Origin: Pseudomonas haemolytica | GTDB taxonomy: Bacteria > Pseudomonadota > Gammaproteobacteria > Pseudomonadales > Pseudomonadaceae | Direction: 5' to 3' | Length of the DNA stretch: 64,000 bases | Assembly: GCF_009659625.1 (NCBI RefSeq) | Contig: NZ_VOIW01000002.1 | Coordinates: 744,001-808,000 of the forward strand | The notes under the pieces: generated by a model | The model's input: the letters and a program-made list of their open reading frames with translations, nothing else | Database searches by the model: none | What the model was told of the DNA's origin: nothing | Position numbers and translations under genes: made by a program | Shown here: positions 31,023 to 40,253 of the stretch, in pieces | Position numbering within the stretch: position 1 is the first letter of the stretch | How the letters are laid out: the number at the start of each line of letters is the position of its first letter

Positions 31023-31901
31023 CGGCGAGCCCAGCGGCAAGTGCACGCGCAGGGCCTTGGGCAACGCTTCGAAATGCAGGTCATCGCCTTCCAGTGGCTC
31101 ACCATCGAGGTTGATGTACAACCCTTGGGCCACCTTGATATTGACCCACGGCAGGCGTGCACGCACGAACATGGTGTCCAGGCCCCAACCGTTATTCATC
31201 AATTCACGCAGGGTGCCGACCACTTCCTGAGGCGCGGGCAGGATGCTCACATCCAGCAGCCCGTCATCGGCCAAGGCGCCGGGACACAAGACATGCCCGC
31301 CGCCGGCCTGGCGACCGTTGCCGATACCCAGCGCGAGCAACTCGCCTTTCCAATGGAAATCCGGGCCTTCCAGCTCCCCATAGGCAGCCTTCAATTCACT
31401 GAAGCGCGATAAACCGGTGAACAGGTAAGCGGCACCGCCGAGGACTTTCTTCAAGTCTTCGGAGGTGTTGGCCGTGACCTGGCTGCCGAAACCACCGGTG
31501 GCCATGTTCAGGAAGATTTGCCCGCCGACCTGGCCGAGGTCGATCGCCCTGGGCTGAACGTCCAGCAAGGCCAGGGCACCGGCCGGTTCCAACGGCACAC
31601 CGGCGGCCTTGGCGAAGTCATTGGCGGTGCCCAGGGGCATCAGCACCAGGCTGGCATCGGTCTTGGCCAACGCCATGGCCTCGGCCACATCGCGCAGGGT
31701 GCCGTCGCCGCCGCCGGCGATGATATGGGTATACCCGCCCTCCAGTGCCTCGTTGACCAGACGCTGGGCATCGCCGCCCTCCCAGGTCACCCGCACGGCC
31801 AGTTCCCAACCTACCTTGCGCCTGGCCAGCACGGCGGCGCGCACGTCCTCGTTGAGGGCTTGCTTGCCGTGGAGGATTAACAGTGCCTTGGGGGTGGTCA
31901 T
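30981..31901 (-). CDS. yegS: YegS/DAGK-family lipid kinase
   Basis: A 306-aa member of the diacylglycerol kinase catalytic family. GGGDGTLRDV (nucleotide-binding, about 63-72) and PLGTANDFA (about 93-101) are the signature motifs, and the C-terminal beta-sandwich has LYINLDGEPLEGD. E. coli YegS phosphorylates phosphatidylglycerol; the substrate here is unproven. Its 3' end overlaps the convergent response regulator gene by 42 nt, so no terminator separates them. Confidence 0.9.
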   Translation of the reverse strand: MTTPKALLILHGKQALNEDVRAAVLARRKVGWELAVRVTWEGGDAQRLVNEALEGGYTHIIAGGGDGTLRDVAEAMALAKTDASLVLMPLGTANDFAKAAGVPLEPAGALALLDVQPRAIDLGQVGGQIFLNMATGGFGSQVTANTSEDLKKVLGGAAYLFTGLSRFSELKAAYGELEGPDFHWKGELLALGIGNGRQAGGGHVLCPGALADDGLLDVSILPAPQEVVGTLRELMNNGWGLDTMFVRARLPWVNIKVAQGLYINLDGEPLEGDDLHFEALPKALRVHLPLGSPLVVQADDLLAHGE

Positions 31902-32099
31902 TGGGGGAGATCTCCTGGGTCAAAGGTGCTTGAAGGATGTTGACCTTTGGAGAGGGGGAAAAAGTCTATGGGGAGGGAAATAAATTGGGTGGGTGGGTGG
32001 TGTACCGCGTAAATATCCGTTGCTTAGGTAACGGCTACTATTGGTTCCGCTCTTACAGCGGGTCACTTTGGAAAAGAGCCCCAAAGTAACCAAAGGGCT

Positions 32100-32142
32100 C
32101 TCGCCCCACCACTCGGCACCTCGCCTAGGCTCGGTGTGCCCG
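32100..32142 (+). repeat. 43-bp inverted repeat, left copy
   Basis: It runs from CTCGCCCCACCACTCGG to GGCTCGGTGTGCCCG. The reverse complement recurs at 32565-32607 with 41 of 43 bases identical (CA/TG difference in the middle). Confidence 0.9.
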
Positions 32143-32270
32143 TAATCCGACATTGATTTGGGGGGCCGACGCCACGCGCCATCCATGGCGCGGGGCGCCT
32201 AAGATCAAAATCAAAAACACAGCGAGGCGGCCTTATAGCCGACCTGATCGTCGAGGCGTGCGCGTCCCCC

Positions 32271-32363
32271 TGTGGGAGCGGGCTTGCTCGCGAATGCGGT
32301 GGGTCAGTCAACATCAATGTTTGCTGGGCCGACGCCTTCGCGAGCAAGCCCGCTCCCACATTT
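32271..32363. repeat. REP inverted pair, GCGGGCTTGCTCGCGA subtype
   Basis: TGTGGGAGCGGGCTTGCTCG at the left end and its reverse complement at the right end (ending CGCTCCCACA) flank a loop of about 50 nt. It is a different REP subtype from the GGGGGCTTGCTCCCGAT pairs elsewhere in the window. Confidence 0.9.
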
Positions 32364-32492
32364 GATCTTCGCTGCCTTGAGCATTTCGTTCGCTTAACTG
32401 ACCGGCTCCCACAGAAAAGCAGAAGCACCGCCAGCGTATCTACGATGCGAAGCGAGTCGGTTTTGATCTCAGGCGCCCCGTTAAACCACGCT

Positions 32493-32569
32493 GGCCGAAC
32501 GCAGGCTTGAATCCGTGGGTAACCCGGCAGGACGCCGGGTTAGCCACGGATTCAAGCCTTCGTTCGGGC
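32493..32569. repeat. 36-bp-stem hairpin
   Basis: The left arm at 32493-32528 and right arm at 32534-32569 are complementary at 33 of 36 positions, with loop AGGAC. The core of each arm reads GGCTTGAATCCGTGG or its complement. No U tract follows. Confidence 0.85.
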
Positions 32570-32607
32570 ACACCGAGCCTAGGCGAGGCACCGAGTGGTG
32601 GGGCGAG
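32565..32607 (-). repeat. 43-bp inverted repeat, right copy
   Basis: It is the inverted partner of 32100-32142 and overlaps the last 5 nt of the large hairpin. Confidence 0.9.
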
Positions 32608-32654
32608 GACCTTATCGACTGTCAAGCCCCCGCCCACATTACCCCCAGCCCCAA

Positions 32655-33047
32655 TCAGCTTTTGTGCAACTTACTCATCAACTGCGCCTCAGCCTGGGTC
32701 AACCCACACGACTGCGTCAGCTCATCCACGGTCGCGCCCATCCCCACCAACTTGGCCGCCTGGGCAAACGACAGGTTCGAAGGATCACGCTGTTCCAACT
32801 GCACCAACTTATCCGGCAACGGCGCAAGAATTGCGCGCAGTTCATGCACTTCGTCCCCAACCCGTACCGCACTTTGCTGGAAGTGGTCGACCCGCTTGAC
32901 CAGTTCCAGAATGCGCCGGTCACGCACTGCATCGCGTTCGGCCTGTTGCAAGGCCAACTCCCGCTGCTGGCGCACATAGCGCAGCACAAACGCCAAGGTC
33001 CCGGCCCACAACAGGGCCAGGACAATCACCGCCGCATCAAGGAACAA
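32655..33047 (-). CDS. DUF2802 membrane-anchored protein
   Basis: A 130-aa protein with one N-terminal transmembrane helix (about 3-22), a charged coiled-coil-like segment (23-85), and a C-terminal segment with FAQAAKLVGMGATVDELTQ. This pairs with CGLTQAEAQLMSKLH in an HTH-like pattern. It is the last gene of the chemotaxis operon. The TTG start directly abuts the cheW stop (TGATTG), implying coupling. The family commonly follows cheW in Pseudomonas; its function is unknown. Confidence 0.78.
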   Translation of the reverse strand: MFLDAAVIVLALLWAGTLAFVLRYVRQQRELALQQAERDAVRDRRILELVKRVDHFQQSAVRVGDEVHELRAILAPLPDKLVQLEQRDPSNLSFAQAAKLVGMGATVDELTQSCGLTQAEAQLMSKLHKS

Positions 33048-33530
33048 TCAGATGCTCTCCAGTTCCGACCATTCTTCTTCGCTCATCATCTTGTCCAGCT
33101 CAACCAGAATCAGCAGTTCGCCGTTCTTGTTGCACACGCCCTGGATGAACTTGGCCGACTCTTCGTTACCCACGTTCGGCGCGGTTTCCACTTCCGATTG
33201 GCGCAGGTAAACCACTTCGGCCACGCTATCGACCATGATCCCGACCACTTGCTTGTCGGCCTCGATGATGACGATACGGGTGTTGTCGTTGACTTCGGTC
33301 GGCACCAGGCCGAAGCGCTGGCGGGTGTCTATGACCGTCACCACGTTGCCGCGCAGGTTGATGATGCCCAGCACGTAGCTAGGCGCACCCGGTACCGGGG
33401 CGATCTCGGTGTAGCGCAGCACTTCCTGCACGCGCATCACGTTGATGCCATAGGACTCATTGTCCAGTTTGAAGGTTACCCATTGCAGGATCGGATCATC
33501 CAAACCCTGTGCGGACGCTGACTTGTTCAT
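33048..33530 (-). CDS. cheW: Chemotaxis adaptor CheW
   Basis: A 160-aa single CheW domain that couples methyl-accepting receptors to CheA at the cell pole. Motifs are WVTFKLDNESYGINVMRVQE, YVLGIINLRGNVVTVIDTRQ and IMVDSVAEVV. It follows the CheW-like gene after 80 nt and is coupled to the DUF2802 gene. Confidence 0.94.
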   Translation of the reverse strand: MNKSASAQGLDDPILQWVTFKLDNESYGINVMRVQEVLRYTEIAPVPGAPSYVLGIINLRGNVVTVIDTRQRFGLVPTEVNDNTRIVIIEADKQVVGIMVDSVAEVVYLRQSEVETAPNVGNEESAKFIQGVCNKNGELLILVELDKMMSEEEWSELESI

Positions 33531-33610
33531 TGCTCTGACCCCTTCAAGTGCCGTTGCTCACGGCGTATGTACTTCTCTGATCGCACTCGCGCACGGCCCT
33601 TATTGTTCAA

Positions 33611-34399
33611 TCAACTGCGTTTGCTCTGTGGCATTTCCTTGACCGCGCCGCTGGCGATCAACTCGGCCAGCTCAGCGACATCCAGCAATGCACACATGTG
33701 TTCGATCACAGTGCCCGCCAACCAGGGGCGCTGGCCCCGGTGGCTGCGCCATTTGATTTCATTCGGGTCCAGGCGCAACGAGCGGCTGACTTGATGCACG
33801 GCCAACCCCCACTCGTAGCCCTGCACCGAGATCACATACTGCAGGCCCTGGCGGAAGTCGTCGCGGTAGCGGTCGGGCATCACCCAGCGCGCCGTATCGA
33901 GCACCTTGAGGTTGCCGGCCTGGCTGGGCAGGATGCCGAGGAACCACTCCGGTTGACCGAACAGCGGTGTCAGTTCCTGGCCTTCCAGCGAATAGATCGA
34001 GCCCAGGCACACCAGCGGCACCGCCAGGGTCAACCCGGCGACGTCGAACAGCAGGCATTCGAACGGCTCCGCAGCCCACGACGGGCGACCATCGCCGGTG
34101 ATCGGCGGTGGTGTAATGCTCGGCGCAAGGTGCACTTCAACTACCGGCTCGACAACCGCCGGCGTCACCTCCACAGGGGCGATAGGCACCACGATTGGAG
34201 ACGCAACAACCTGCGCATCACGCGCCTGTTCTTCCATCACGGCCTGCTGAAACTCATCCAGCGTGCTTTCTTCTATAGCAGGTTCAAGTACCAGAATCGG
34301 TTCCGGCAGCTCCTCGGCAGTCGCATCCTGGAGCAAGGCATCCAGGTAGGATTGCAGCGCCAGTTGCGGCCGGGTCTTGAGCTCAACAGGACGATTCAT
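33611..34399 (-). CDS. CheW-domain protein with long acidic N-terminal tail (ParP-like)
   Basis: A 262-aa protein. The first about 125 residues are low-complexity, acidic and Val/Pro-rich; the C-terminal half is a CheW-like domain (FECLLFDVAGLTLAVPLVCL, EWGLAVHQVSRSL). ATG 34399 overlaps the parC stop (TGATG), so translation is coupled. Position next to ParC matches the Pseudomonas/Vibrio arrangement in which a CheW-like ParP partners the ATPase ParC to hold chemotaxis arrays at the pole. That function is inferred from context. Confidence 0.8.
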   Translation of the reverse strand: MNRPVELKTRPQLALQSYLDALLQDATAEELPEPILVLEPAIEESTLDEFQQAVMEEQARDAQVVASPIVVPIAPVEVTPAVVEPVVEVHLAPSITPPPITGDGRPSWAAEPFECLLFDVAGLTLAVPLVCLGSIYSLEGQELTPLFGQPEWFLGILPSQAGNLKVLDTARWVMPDRYRDDFRQGLQYVISVQGYEWGLAVHQVSRSLRLDPNEIKWRSHRGQRPWLAGTVIEHMCALLDVAELAELIASGAVKEMPQSKRS

Positions 34400-35187
34400 C
34401 ACGCCACCTGCGCCACAAGCTGCTGCGACAGCAAGTGCTTGAGCAACGCACGGTACGCCAGCACGCCGCGGCTCTTGCCGTCGAACTGCGACGGCGTGAG
34501 CCCCGCACGGCTGGCGTCACGCAGGCGCGTGTCCACCGGGATGTAGCCGTTCCAGATAGTCTCCGGGTAGGCATCGCGCAGTACGCGCAGAGTGCTGAGG
34601 GACGCCTGGGTACGGCGGTCGAACAAGGTCGGCACGATGCTGAACGGCAGCGCCTGCTTGCGCGAGCGGTTGATCATCGCCAGGGTGCTGACCATGCGCT
34701 CCAGGCCCTTGACCGCCAGGTGCTCGGTCTGCACCGGGATCACCAACTGCTGGCTGGCGGCCAAGGCGTTGACCATCAGCACACCCAGCAACGGCGGGCT
34801 GTCGATGATCGCGTAGTCGAATTCCTGCCACAGCTGCGCCAGGGTCTTGGCGATTACCAGGCCCAGGCCGCTCTGCCCCGGCGACTGGCGCTCAAGGGTA
34901 GCCAGGGCGGTACTCGAAGGCAGCAAGGAAATGCTGTCGTTGCTGGTGGGCAACAGCAGTTGCCCGGGCAAATCCGATGGCACGCTGCCCTTGTGCAGGA
35001 ACAGGTCATAGCAACTGTGTTCCAGCGCATCCGGGTCATAGCCGAAATAGCTGGTCATGGAACCGTGGGGGTCCAGGTCGACCACGACCACACGCTTGCC
35101 CGCCTCGGCCAGCAAGCCGGCTAAGGCGATGGAAGTGGTGGTCTTGCCGACTCCACCCTTTTGATTGGCAACTGCCCAGACTCTCAT
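34399..35187 (-). CDS. parC: ParA-family ATPase ParC (chemotaxis array positioning)
   Basis: A 262-aa MinD/ParA-type ATPase with deviant Walker A KGGVGKTT (10-17), VVDLDPHGS and a Walker B-like IIDSPP. It is known in Vibrio and inferred here to place chemotaxis proteins at the flagellated pole. ATG 35187 follows AGGA; an upstream GTG extension of 14 codons lacks family similarity. It lies between motD and the CheW-like gene, not near oriC, so it is not the chromosome-partitioning ParA. Confidence 0.88.
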   Translation of the reverse strand: MRVWAVANQKGGVGKTTTSIALAGLLAEAGKRVVVVDLDPHGSMTSYFGYDPDALEHSCYDLFLHKGSVPSDLPGQLLLPTSNDSISLLPSSTALATLERQSPGQSGLGLVIAKTLAQLWQEFDYAIIDSPPLLGVLMVNALAASQQLVIPVQTEHLAVKGLERMVSTLAMINRSRKQALPFSIVPTLFDRRTQASLSTLRVLRDAYPETIWNGYIPVDTRLRDASRAGLTPSQFDGKSRGVLAYRALLKHLLSQQLVAQVA

Positions 35188-35238
35188 TCGGTTGGTTCCT
35201 CCCGGTGGGCACAGGCGCGACCGAGACATTGCATAAAG

Positions 35239-36126
35239 TTATTGAGCCGGTGACGGAGAATTGACGTTACTCGATCTGGCCGGCGGCTTGACAACGGGCG
35301 GTGCAGTTTGTGTGCCAGCGCGCTTCAACGCCGCATCCGGAGTGGCATTGGCGGTGCCGGTACCGGTCAGGCTGCGGCGCACATCCAGGTTGCGCGACAC
35401 CACCAGCACCACCCGGCGGTTGCGTGCACGACCTTCCACCGTGGCGTTATTGGCCACCGGCTGGAATTCACCATAGCCTACCGACGCCAGGCGCTGGGGG
35501 TTCACGCCCTGCATCGCCAACATGCGCACGATGCTCGAGGCACGGGCGGACGACAGCTCCCAATTGGTCGGGTACTGCGCGGTGCTGATGGGGAAATTGT
35601 CGGTAAAGCCCTCAACGTGGATCGGGTTTTCGAACGGTTTGAGGATCAAAGCCACCTTGTCGATGATGGTGAACGCCTGGTCGCTCGGTAACGCATCGGC
35701 GCTGGCGAACAACAGGCTCGAGTTCAGCTCGATCTCCACCCACAGCTCATTGCCGCGCACGGTCATCTGGTTGGAACTGATCAGGTCGCCAAATGCGGCG
35801 CTGATGTCGTCGGCGATGCTTTTCAGCGGATCGCTGGTGCCACCAACACCGGCGGCGATTTCATCACTGTCGTTGACCAGCGGCTTGGCCGGGGTCACGG
35901 TCTTGGGTCGTTCCTCACCGATGGGAATCGGCTTGAGGGCACGCTCGGTATCGTTGAACACGCCCACCAGCGCCTGGGAGATGATCTTGTACTTGCCTTC
36001 GTTGATCGACGAGATGGAATACATCACCACGAAAAACGCAAACAACAAGGTGATGAAGTCCGCGTAGGACACCAGCCAGCGTTCGTGGTTGACGTGCTCC
36101 TCGGGCTCGCGACGGCGACGGCTCAC
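35239..36126 (-). CDS. motD: Flagellar stator protein MotD (MotB-like)
   Basis: A 295-aa inner-membrane stator subunit. The N-terminus is basic (MSRRRREPEEHVNHERW), followed by one transmembrane helix whose start, SYADFITLLFAFFVV, holds the proton-carrying Asp. An OmpA-like peptidoglycan-binding domain occupies about 120-250 (VEGFTDNFPIS, NWELSSARASSIV, NRRVVLVV) and the tail is Pro/Ala-rich. It forms the MotCD stator with the upstream gene, 16 nt away. Confidence 0.93.
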   Translation of the reverse strand: MSRRRREPEEHVNHERWLVSYADFITLLFAFFVVMYSISSINEGKYKIISQALVGVFNDTERALKPIPIGEERPKTVTPAKPLVNDSDEIAAGVGGTSDPLKSIADDISAAFGDLISSNQMTVRGNELWVEIELNSSLLFASADALPSDQAFTIIDKVALILKPFENPIHVEGFTDNFPISTAQYPTNWELSSARASSIVRMLAMQGVNPQRLASVGYGEFQPVANNATVEGRARNRRVVLVVSRNLDVRRSLTGTGTANATPDAALKRAGTQTAPPVVKPPARSSNVNSPSPAQ

Positions 36127-36142
36127 AGGCAGCTCCTTCCCA

Positions 36143-36883
36143 TCAGTCCATGAAGCCCTGAAGCTTCAATTCGATGGAGCGCGGGTTCTCGCCCTCGGCA
36201 ATCGACAGGATGCCTTCGAGCAACATCTCGCGATAACGCGACTGGCGCATGGCGATCGACTTGAGCTTGCTGGCCACCGGCAGCAACACCAGGTTGGCAC
36301 TGGCCACGCCGTAGATAGTCGCGACGAACGCCACGGCAATGCCGCTGCCCAGCTGCGAAGGGTCGGCCAGGTTGCCCATCACATGGATCAGGCCCATCAC
36401 CGCGCCGATGATGCCGATGGTCGGCGCGTAGCCGCCCATGCTTTCAAAGACTTTGGCGGCGTTGATGTCGCGGCTTTCCTGGGTGTAGAAATCCACTTCG
36501 AGGATGCTGCGGATCGCTTCCGGCTCGGCGCCGTCCACCAGCAATTGCAGGCCCTTGCGTGCGTAGCTGTCGGGCTCGGCATCGGCCACGCCTTCCAGGC
36601 CCAGCAGGCCCTCCTTGCGCGCGGTGAGGCTCCAGTTGACCACACGGTCGATGCCGCCTGGCAGGTCGACCCGTGGCGGGAAAATGATCCACACCAGAAT
36701 CTGCATGGCACGCTTGAACGAGCTCAGCGGCGACTGCAACAGCGCAGCGCCCACGGTGCCACCGATCACAATCAGCGCCGCCGGACCGTTGGCCAAGGCG
36801 CCGAGGTGGCCGCCTTCAAGGTAGTTGCCGCCAATGATCGCGACAAACGCCATGGTGATGCCGATCAGGCTCAAGACATCCAT
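36143..36883 (-). CDS. motC: Flagellar stator protein MotC (MotA-like)
   Basis: A 246-aa four-helix stator subunit. Helices are near 3-20, 30-48, 145-170 and 180-200, with the MotA motif ESMGGYAPTIGIIGAVMGLI. A cytoplasmic loop between helices 2 and 3 carries the charged residues that contact FliG. ATG 36883 overlaps the cheB stop (TGATG). Two stators, MotAB and MotCD, are normal in Pseudomonas; MotAB is not in this window. Confidence 0.93.
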   Translation of the reverse strand: MDVLSLIGITMAFVAIIGGNYLEGGHLGALANGPAALIVIGGTVGAALLQSPLSSFKRAMQILVWIIFPPRVDLPGGIDRVVNWSLTARKEGLLGLEGVADAEPDSYARKGLQLLVDGAEPEAIRSILEVDFYTQESRDINAAKVFESMGGYAPTIGIIGAVMGLIHVMGNLADPSQLGSGIAVAFVATIYGVASANLVLLPVASKLKSIAMRQSRYREMLLEGILSIAEGENPRSIELKLQGFMD

Positions 36884-38013
36884 CAGAGGCAAGCCTCCAC
36901 CAGATGCTTGCCGATGTCATCCAGGCTGTAGACCGCGTCAGCCAGGTCAGCCTTGACGATGGCCATGGGCATGCCATAGATCACACAGCTGGCCTCGTCC
37001 TGGGCCCAGATGGCGCTGCCACCCTGCTTGAGCAGGCGTGCGCCTTCACGACCATCGGCGCCCATGCCGGTGAGCACCACCGCCAGAACTTTGTCGCCGT
37101 AGGACTTGGCCGCCGAACCGAAGGTGATATCCACGCACGGCTTGTAGTTCAGGCGTTCATCGCCCGGCAGGATTTTGATCGCGCCACGGCCGTCCACCAT
37201 CATCTGCTTGCCACCCGGGGCCAGCAGTGCCAGGCCAGGGCGCAGGATGTCACCATCCTCGGCTTCCTTGACGGTGATGCGGCACAGCTTGTCCAGGCGC
37301 TCGGCGAACGCCTTGGTGAATGCCGCCGGCATGTGTTGGATCAACACAATCGGCGCCGGGAAGTTGGCCGGCAGTTGGGTCAACACCCGCTGCAAGGCCA
37401 CCGGGCCGCCAGTGGAGGTGCCGATGGCGACCAGCTTGTAAGCCTTGCGCTTGGGCGCTGGCGAATGAGCACTCGGGGCGGCGGCGCGTACCGGCGCCAC
37501 TGCAGGCCGAGCCACGGGCGCAGCAGGCGCCGGGCGCGCAAACGATGAGGTCGGCGCAGGCGCTGCGGGCGTCGATACGGGTGCCGGCGCAGGTGCGCTG
37601 AACAAGCTGCGGCGGTTACTGCGGGAAATGCTGTGCACCTTCTCGCACAGCATCTGCTTGACCTTCTCGGGGTTGCGCGAGATGTCTTCGAAATTCTTCG
37701 GCAGGAAATCCACCGCGCCGGCATCCAGTGCGTCGAGGGTCACCCGAGCGCCTTCATGAGTCAGCGAGGAAAACATCAATACCGGTGTAGGGCAGCGTTG
37801 CATGATATGACGGACGGCGGTGATGCCATCCATCATCGGCATCTCGTAGTCCATGGTGATTACGTCCGGTTTCAAGGCAATTGCTTGATCGATCGCCTCT
37901 TTGCCGTTCGTGGCCGTGCCGACCACCTGGATCGTTGGATCGGCGGAAAGAATTTCCGAGACGCGGCGGCGGAAGAAACCCGAATCGTCCACCACCAGGA
38001 CCTTGACTGCCAT
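36883..38013 (-). CDS. cheB: Chemotaxis methylesterase CheB
   Basis: A 376-aa receiver plus methylesterase protein that removes methyl groups from receptors. The receiver has DD at 9-10 and phospho-acceptor Asp55 (ITMDYEMP). A Pro/Ala-rich linker covers about 137-190. The catalytic domain has Ser200 in GTSTGGP, His227 in QHMPAAFT and the Asp in GMGADGREG. The start is ATG 38013 ([11 protein letters not shown]). It lies 48 nt after cheA. Confidence 0.94.
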   Translation of the reverse strand: MAVKVLVVDDSGFFRRRVSEILSADPTIQVVGTATNGKEAIDQAIALKPDVITMDYEMPMMDGITAVRHIMQRCPTPVLMFSSLTHEGARVTLDALDAGAVDFLPKNFEDISRNPEKVKQMLCEKVHSISRSNRRSLFSAPAPAPVSTPAAPAPTSSFARPAPAAPVARPAVAPVRAAAPSAHSPAPKRKAYKLVAIGTSTGGPVALQRVLTQLPANFPAPIVLIQHMPAAFTKAFAERLDKLCRITVKEAEDGDILRPGLALLAPGGKQMMVDGRGAIKILPGDERLNYKPCVDITFGSAAKSYGDKVLAVVLTGMGADGREGARLLKQGGSAIWAQDEASCVIYGMPMAIVKADLADAVYSLDDIGKHLVEACL

Positions 38014-38061
38014 AAACACTCCGTTAGGCGGGGCGGGCACTACCGCCCTGCCCCACCAGAA

Positions 38062-40242
38062 TCAAATACGCCGTGCGGCGTAACGCTTGAGCATGCTTGG
38101 AACATCGAGAATCAGCGCGATGCGACCGTCACCGGTAATGGTCGCGCCCGACATGCCCGGGGTGCCCTGCAGCATCTTGCCCAAAGGCTTGATCACCACT
38201 TCTTCCTGGCCCACCAGTTGGTCGACCACAAAGCCGATGCGCTGGGTGCCCACGGACAGAATCACCACATGGCCTTCGCGCTGCTCTTCATGCTTGGCCG
38301 AAGCCACCAGCCAGCGCTTGAGGTAAAACAGCGGCAACGCTTTGTCGCGCACGATCACCACTTCCTGGCCGTCCACCACGTTGGTGCGCGACAGGTCGAG
38401 GTGGAAGATTTCGTTGACGTTGACGAGCGGGAAAGCGAACGCCTGGTTGCCCAGCATCACCATCAGGGTCGGCATGATCGCCAGGGTCAACGGCACCTTG
38501 ATGACGATCTTGGAGCCCTGGCCCTTGGTCGAGTAGATATTGATCGAGCCGTTGAGCTGGCTGATCTTGGTCTTCACCACGTCCATGCCCACGCCACGGC
38601 CGGATACGTCGGAGATCTCGGTCTTGGTCGAGAAGCCCGGGGCGAAGATCAGGTTGTAGCACTCGGTGTCGGTCAGGCGGTCGGCGGCGTCCTTGTCCAT
38701 CACGCCACGCTTGACTGCGATGCCTCGCAGGATATTCGGGTCCATGCCTTTGCCGTCATCGGTGATCGACAGCAGGATATGGTCGCCTTCCTGCTCCGCC
38801 GCCAGGATCACCTTGCCGTTGCGGGACTTGCCTGCGGCCTCGCGTTCTTCCGGGGTTTCCACGCCGTGGTCGACGGCGTTGCGCACCAAGTGGACCAGCG
38901 GGTCGGCCAGGGCCTCGACCAGGTTCTTGTCGAGGTCGGTTTCTTCGCCCACCAGTTCCAGGTTGATTTCTTTCTTGAGCTGGCGTGCCAGGTCGCGAAC
39001 CAGACGCGGGAAGCGGCCGAAGACTTTCTTGATCGGCTGCATCCGCGTTTTCATCACGGCGGTCTGCAAGTCAGCGGTGACCACGTCGAGGTTCGACACG
39101 GCCTTTTGCATGGCTTCGTCGCCGCTGTTCAGGCCCAGGCGCACCAGGCGGTTACGCACCAGCACCAGTTCGCCGACCATGTTCATGATGTCGTCCAGGC
39201 GTGCGGTATCAACGCGCACGGTGGTTTCGGCTTCGCTGGCCGGCTTTTCTGCAGCCGCGGGTGCCGCTGCACGCGCAGGGGCCGGGGCCACAGCAGGGGC
39301 TGGCTTGGCGGCCGGCGCAGCAGCTTTGGCGGCAACCGGCGCGGCGGTGGCGACCGCAGCCGCCGGGGCCACTTCGGTGAACTTGCCTTTGCCGTGCAAC
39401 TCGTCCAACAAGGCTTCGAACTCGTGATCGGAGATCAACCCGTCGCCAGCAGGTGCTGCACTGGCCGCTGGAGCGGCGGTGGCAGTGGCGGCGACCTCCG
39501 GCAGGGCTTCGGCCACAAACGTGCCCTTGCCATGCAGTTGGTCGAGCAGCGCCTCGAATTCGTCGTCGGTAATGTCAGTGCTGGCGTTGGCAGCCGGAGT
39601 TTCTGGCGTTGCCGCAGGTGCCACGGCGTCAGCCGCGAACTGGCCTTTGCCATGCAACTGGTCGAGCAGGGATTCGAATTCTGCGTCGGTAATGTCTTCG
39701 CTGGTCGGCGTGGCAGCAGGCGCAGCCGGTGCTTCAGCTTCGGCCTTGACCGCATTGAGCGAATCGAGCAACTGCTCGAACTCGCTGTCGGTCACGTCCT
39801 GCTCGGCTTCCACCACCGGCTCAGGCGCGGCTTGCACCACCGGCGCAGCAGCAGCCGGTTCGGCCAGGCGCGCCAGGGCGGCCAGCAGTTCCGGGGTGGC
39901 AGCAGTGATCGGTGCACGCTCGCGCACTTCGCTGAACATGCCGTTGACCGCATCCAGTGCTTCGAGAATCACGTCCATCAGTTCCGAGTCGACGTGCCGC
40001 TCACCCTTGCGCAGGATGTCGAACACGTTCTCGGCGATGTGACAGCACTCCACCAGCTCATGGAGCTGGAGGAAGCCGGCGCCCCCTTTTACAGTGTGAA
40101 AACCGCGAAAAATTGCATTGAGCAGGTTCGCATCATCCGGTCGGCTTTCCAGCTCGACCAGTTGTTCGGACAGTTGCTCTAGAATTTCGCCGGCCTCTAC
40201 AAGGAAATCCTGGAGGATTTCTTCATCGGCGCCGAAGCTCAT
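38062..40242 (-). CDS. cheA: Chemotaxis histidine kinase CheA
   Basis: A 726-aa kinase. The HPt domain is about 1-105 with His49 in FRGFHTVKGGAG. A long Ala/Pro-rich linker (about 125-350) replaces a normal P2 domain and carries four copies of an acidic helix motif, EFE-LLD-L, at 150-163, 184-202, 224-242 and 270-288; the last three end HGKG-F. Dimerisation, ATPase (NAVDHGVETPEER, DDGKGMD, GRGVGMDVVK) and CheW-like domains follow. It phosphorylates CheY and CheB, and lies 11 nt after cheZ. Confidence 0.95.
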   Translation of the reverse strand: MSFGADEEILQDFLVEAGEILEQLSEQLVELESRPDDANLLNAIFRGFHTVKGGAGFLQLHELVECCHIAENVFDILRKGERHVDSELMDVILEALDAVNGMFSEVRERAPITAATPELLAALARLAEPAAAAPVVQAAPEPVVEAEQDVTDSEFEQLLDSLNAVKAEAEAPAAPAATPTSEDITDAEFESLLDQLHGKGQFAADAVAPAATPETPAANASTDITDDEFEALLDQLHGKGTFVAEALPEVAATATAAPAASAAPAGDGLISDHEFEALLDELHGKGKFTEVAPAAAVATAAPVAAKAAAPAAKPAPAVAPAPARAAAPAAAEKPASEAETTVRVDTARLDDIMNMVGELVLVRNRLVRLGLNSGDEAMQKAVSNLDVVTADLQTAVMKTRMQPIKKVFGRFPRLVRDLARQLKKEINLELVGEETDLDKNLVEALADPLVHLVRNAVDHGVETPEEREAAGKSRNGKVILAAEQEGDHILLSITDDGKGMDPNILRGIAVKRGVMDKDAADRLTDTECYNLIFAPGFSTKTEISDVSGRGVGMDVVKTKISQLNGSINIYSTKGQGSKIVIKVPLTLAIMPTLMVMLGNQAFAFPLVNVNEIFHLDLSRTNVVDGQEVVIVRDKALPLFYLKRWLVASAKHEEQREGHVVILSVGTQRIGFVVDQLVGQEEVVIKPLGKMLQGTPGMSGATITGDGRIALILDVPSMLKRYAARRI

Positions 40243-40253
40243 GGGTGTGCTCC

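Larger units (their letters stand above)
31902..32654. other. Gene-free island of nested inverted repeats
   Basis: No credible gene. It contains a G-rich tract (GGTGGGTGGGTGG near 31990) and a block with CACTTTGG and CCAAAGTAACC near 32070-32100. An inverted pair of 43-bp repeats (32100-32142 and 32565-32607) brackets a REP pair, and a 77-nt hairpin lies at 32493-32569. The CTTTGG block resembles intergenic repeats found across Pseudomonas genomes (from memory). Confidence 0.7.

Noticed and set aside
31985-32005. G-rich GGTGGGTGGGTGG tract as a G-quadruplex
   Set aside because: It has three G-triplets plus pairs rather than four clear triplets; evidence too weak to list.
34399-35187. Chromosome- or plasmid-partitioning ParA
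   Set aside because: No parB or parS-like repeat nearby, and it sits inside the chemotaxis operon next to a CheW-like gene.
37633-40182. 849-codon frame on + opposite cheA/cheB
   Set aside because: Low-complexity translation antisense to two clear genes; a composition artefact.
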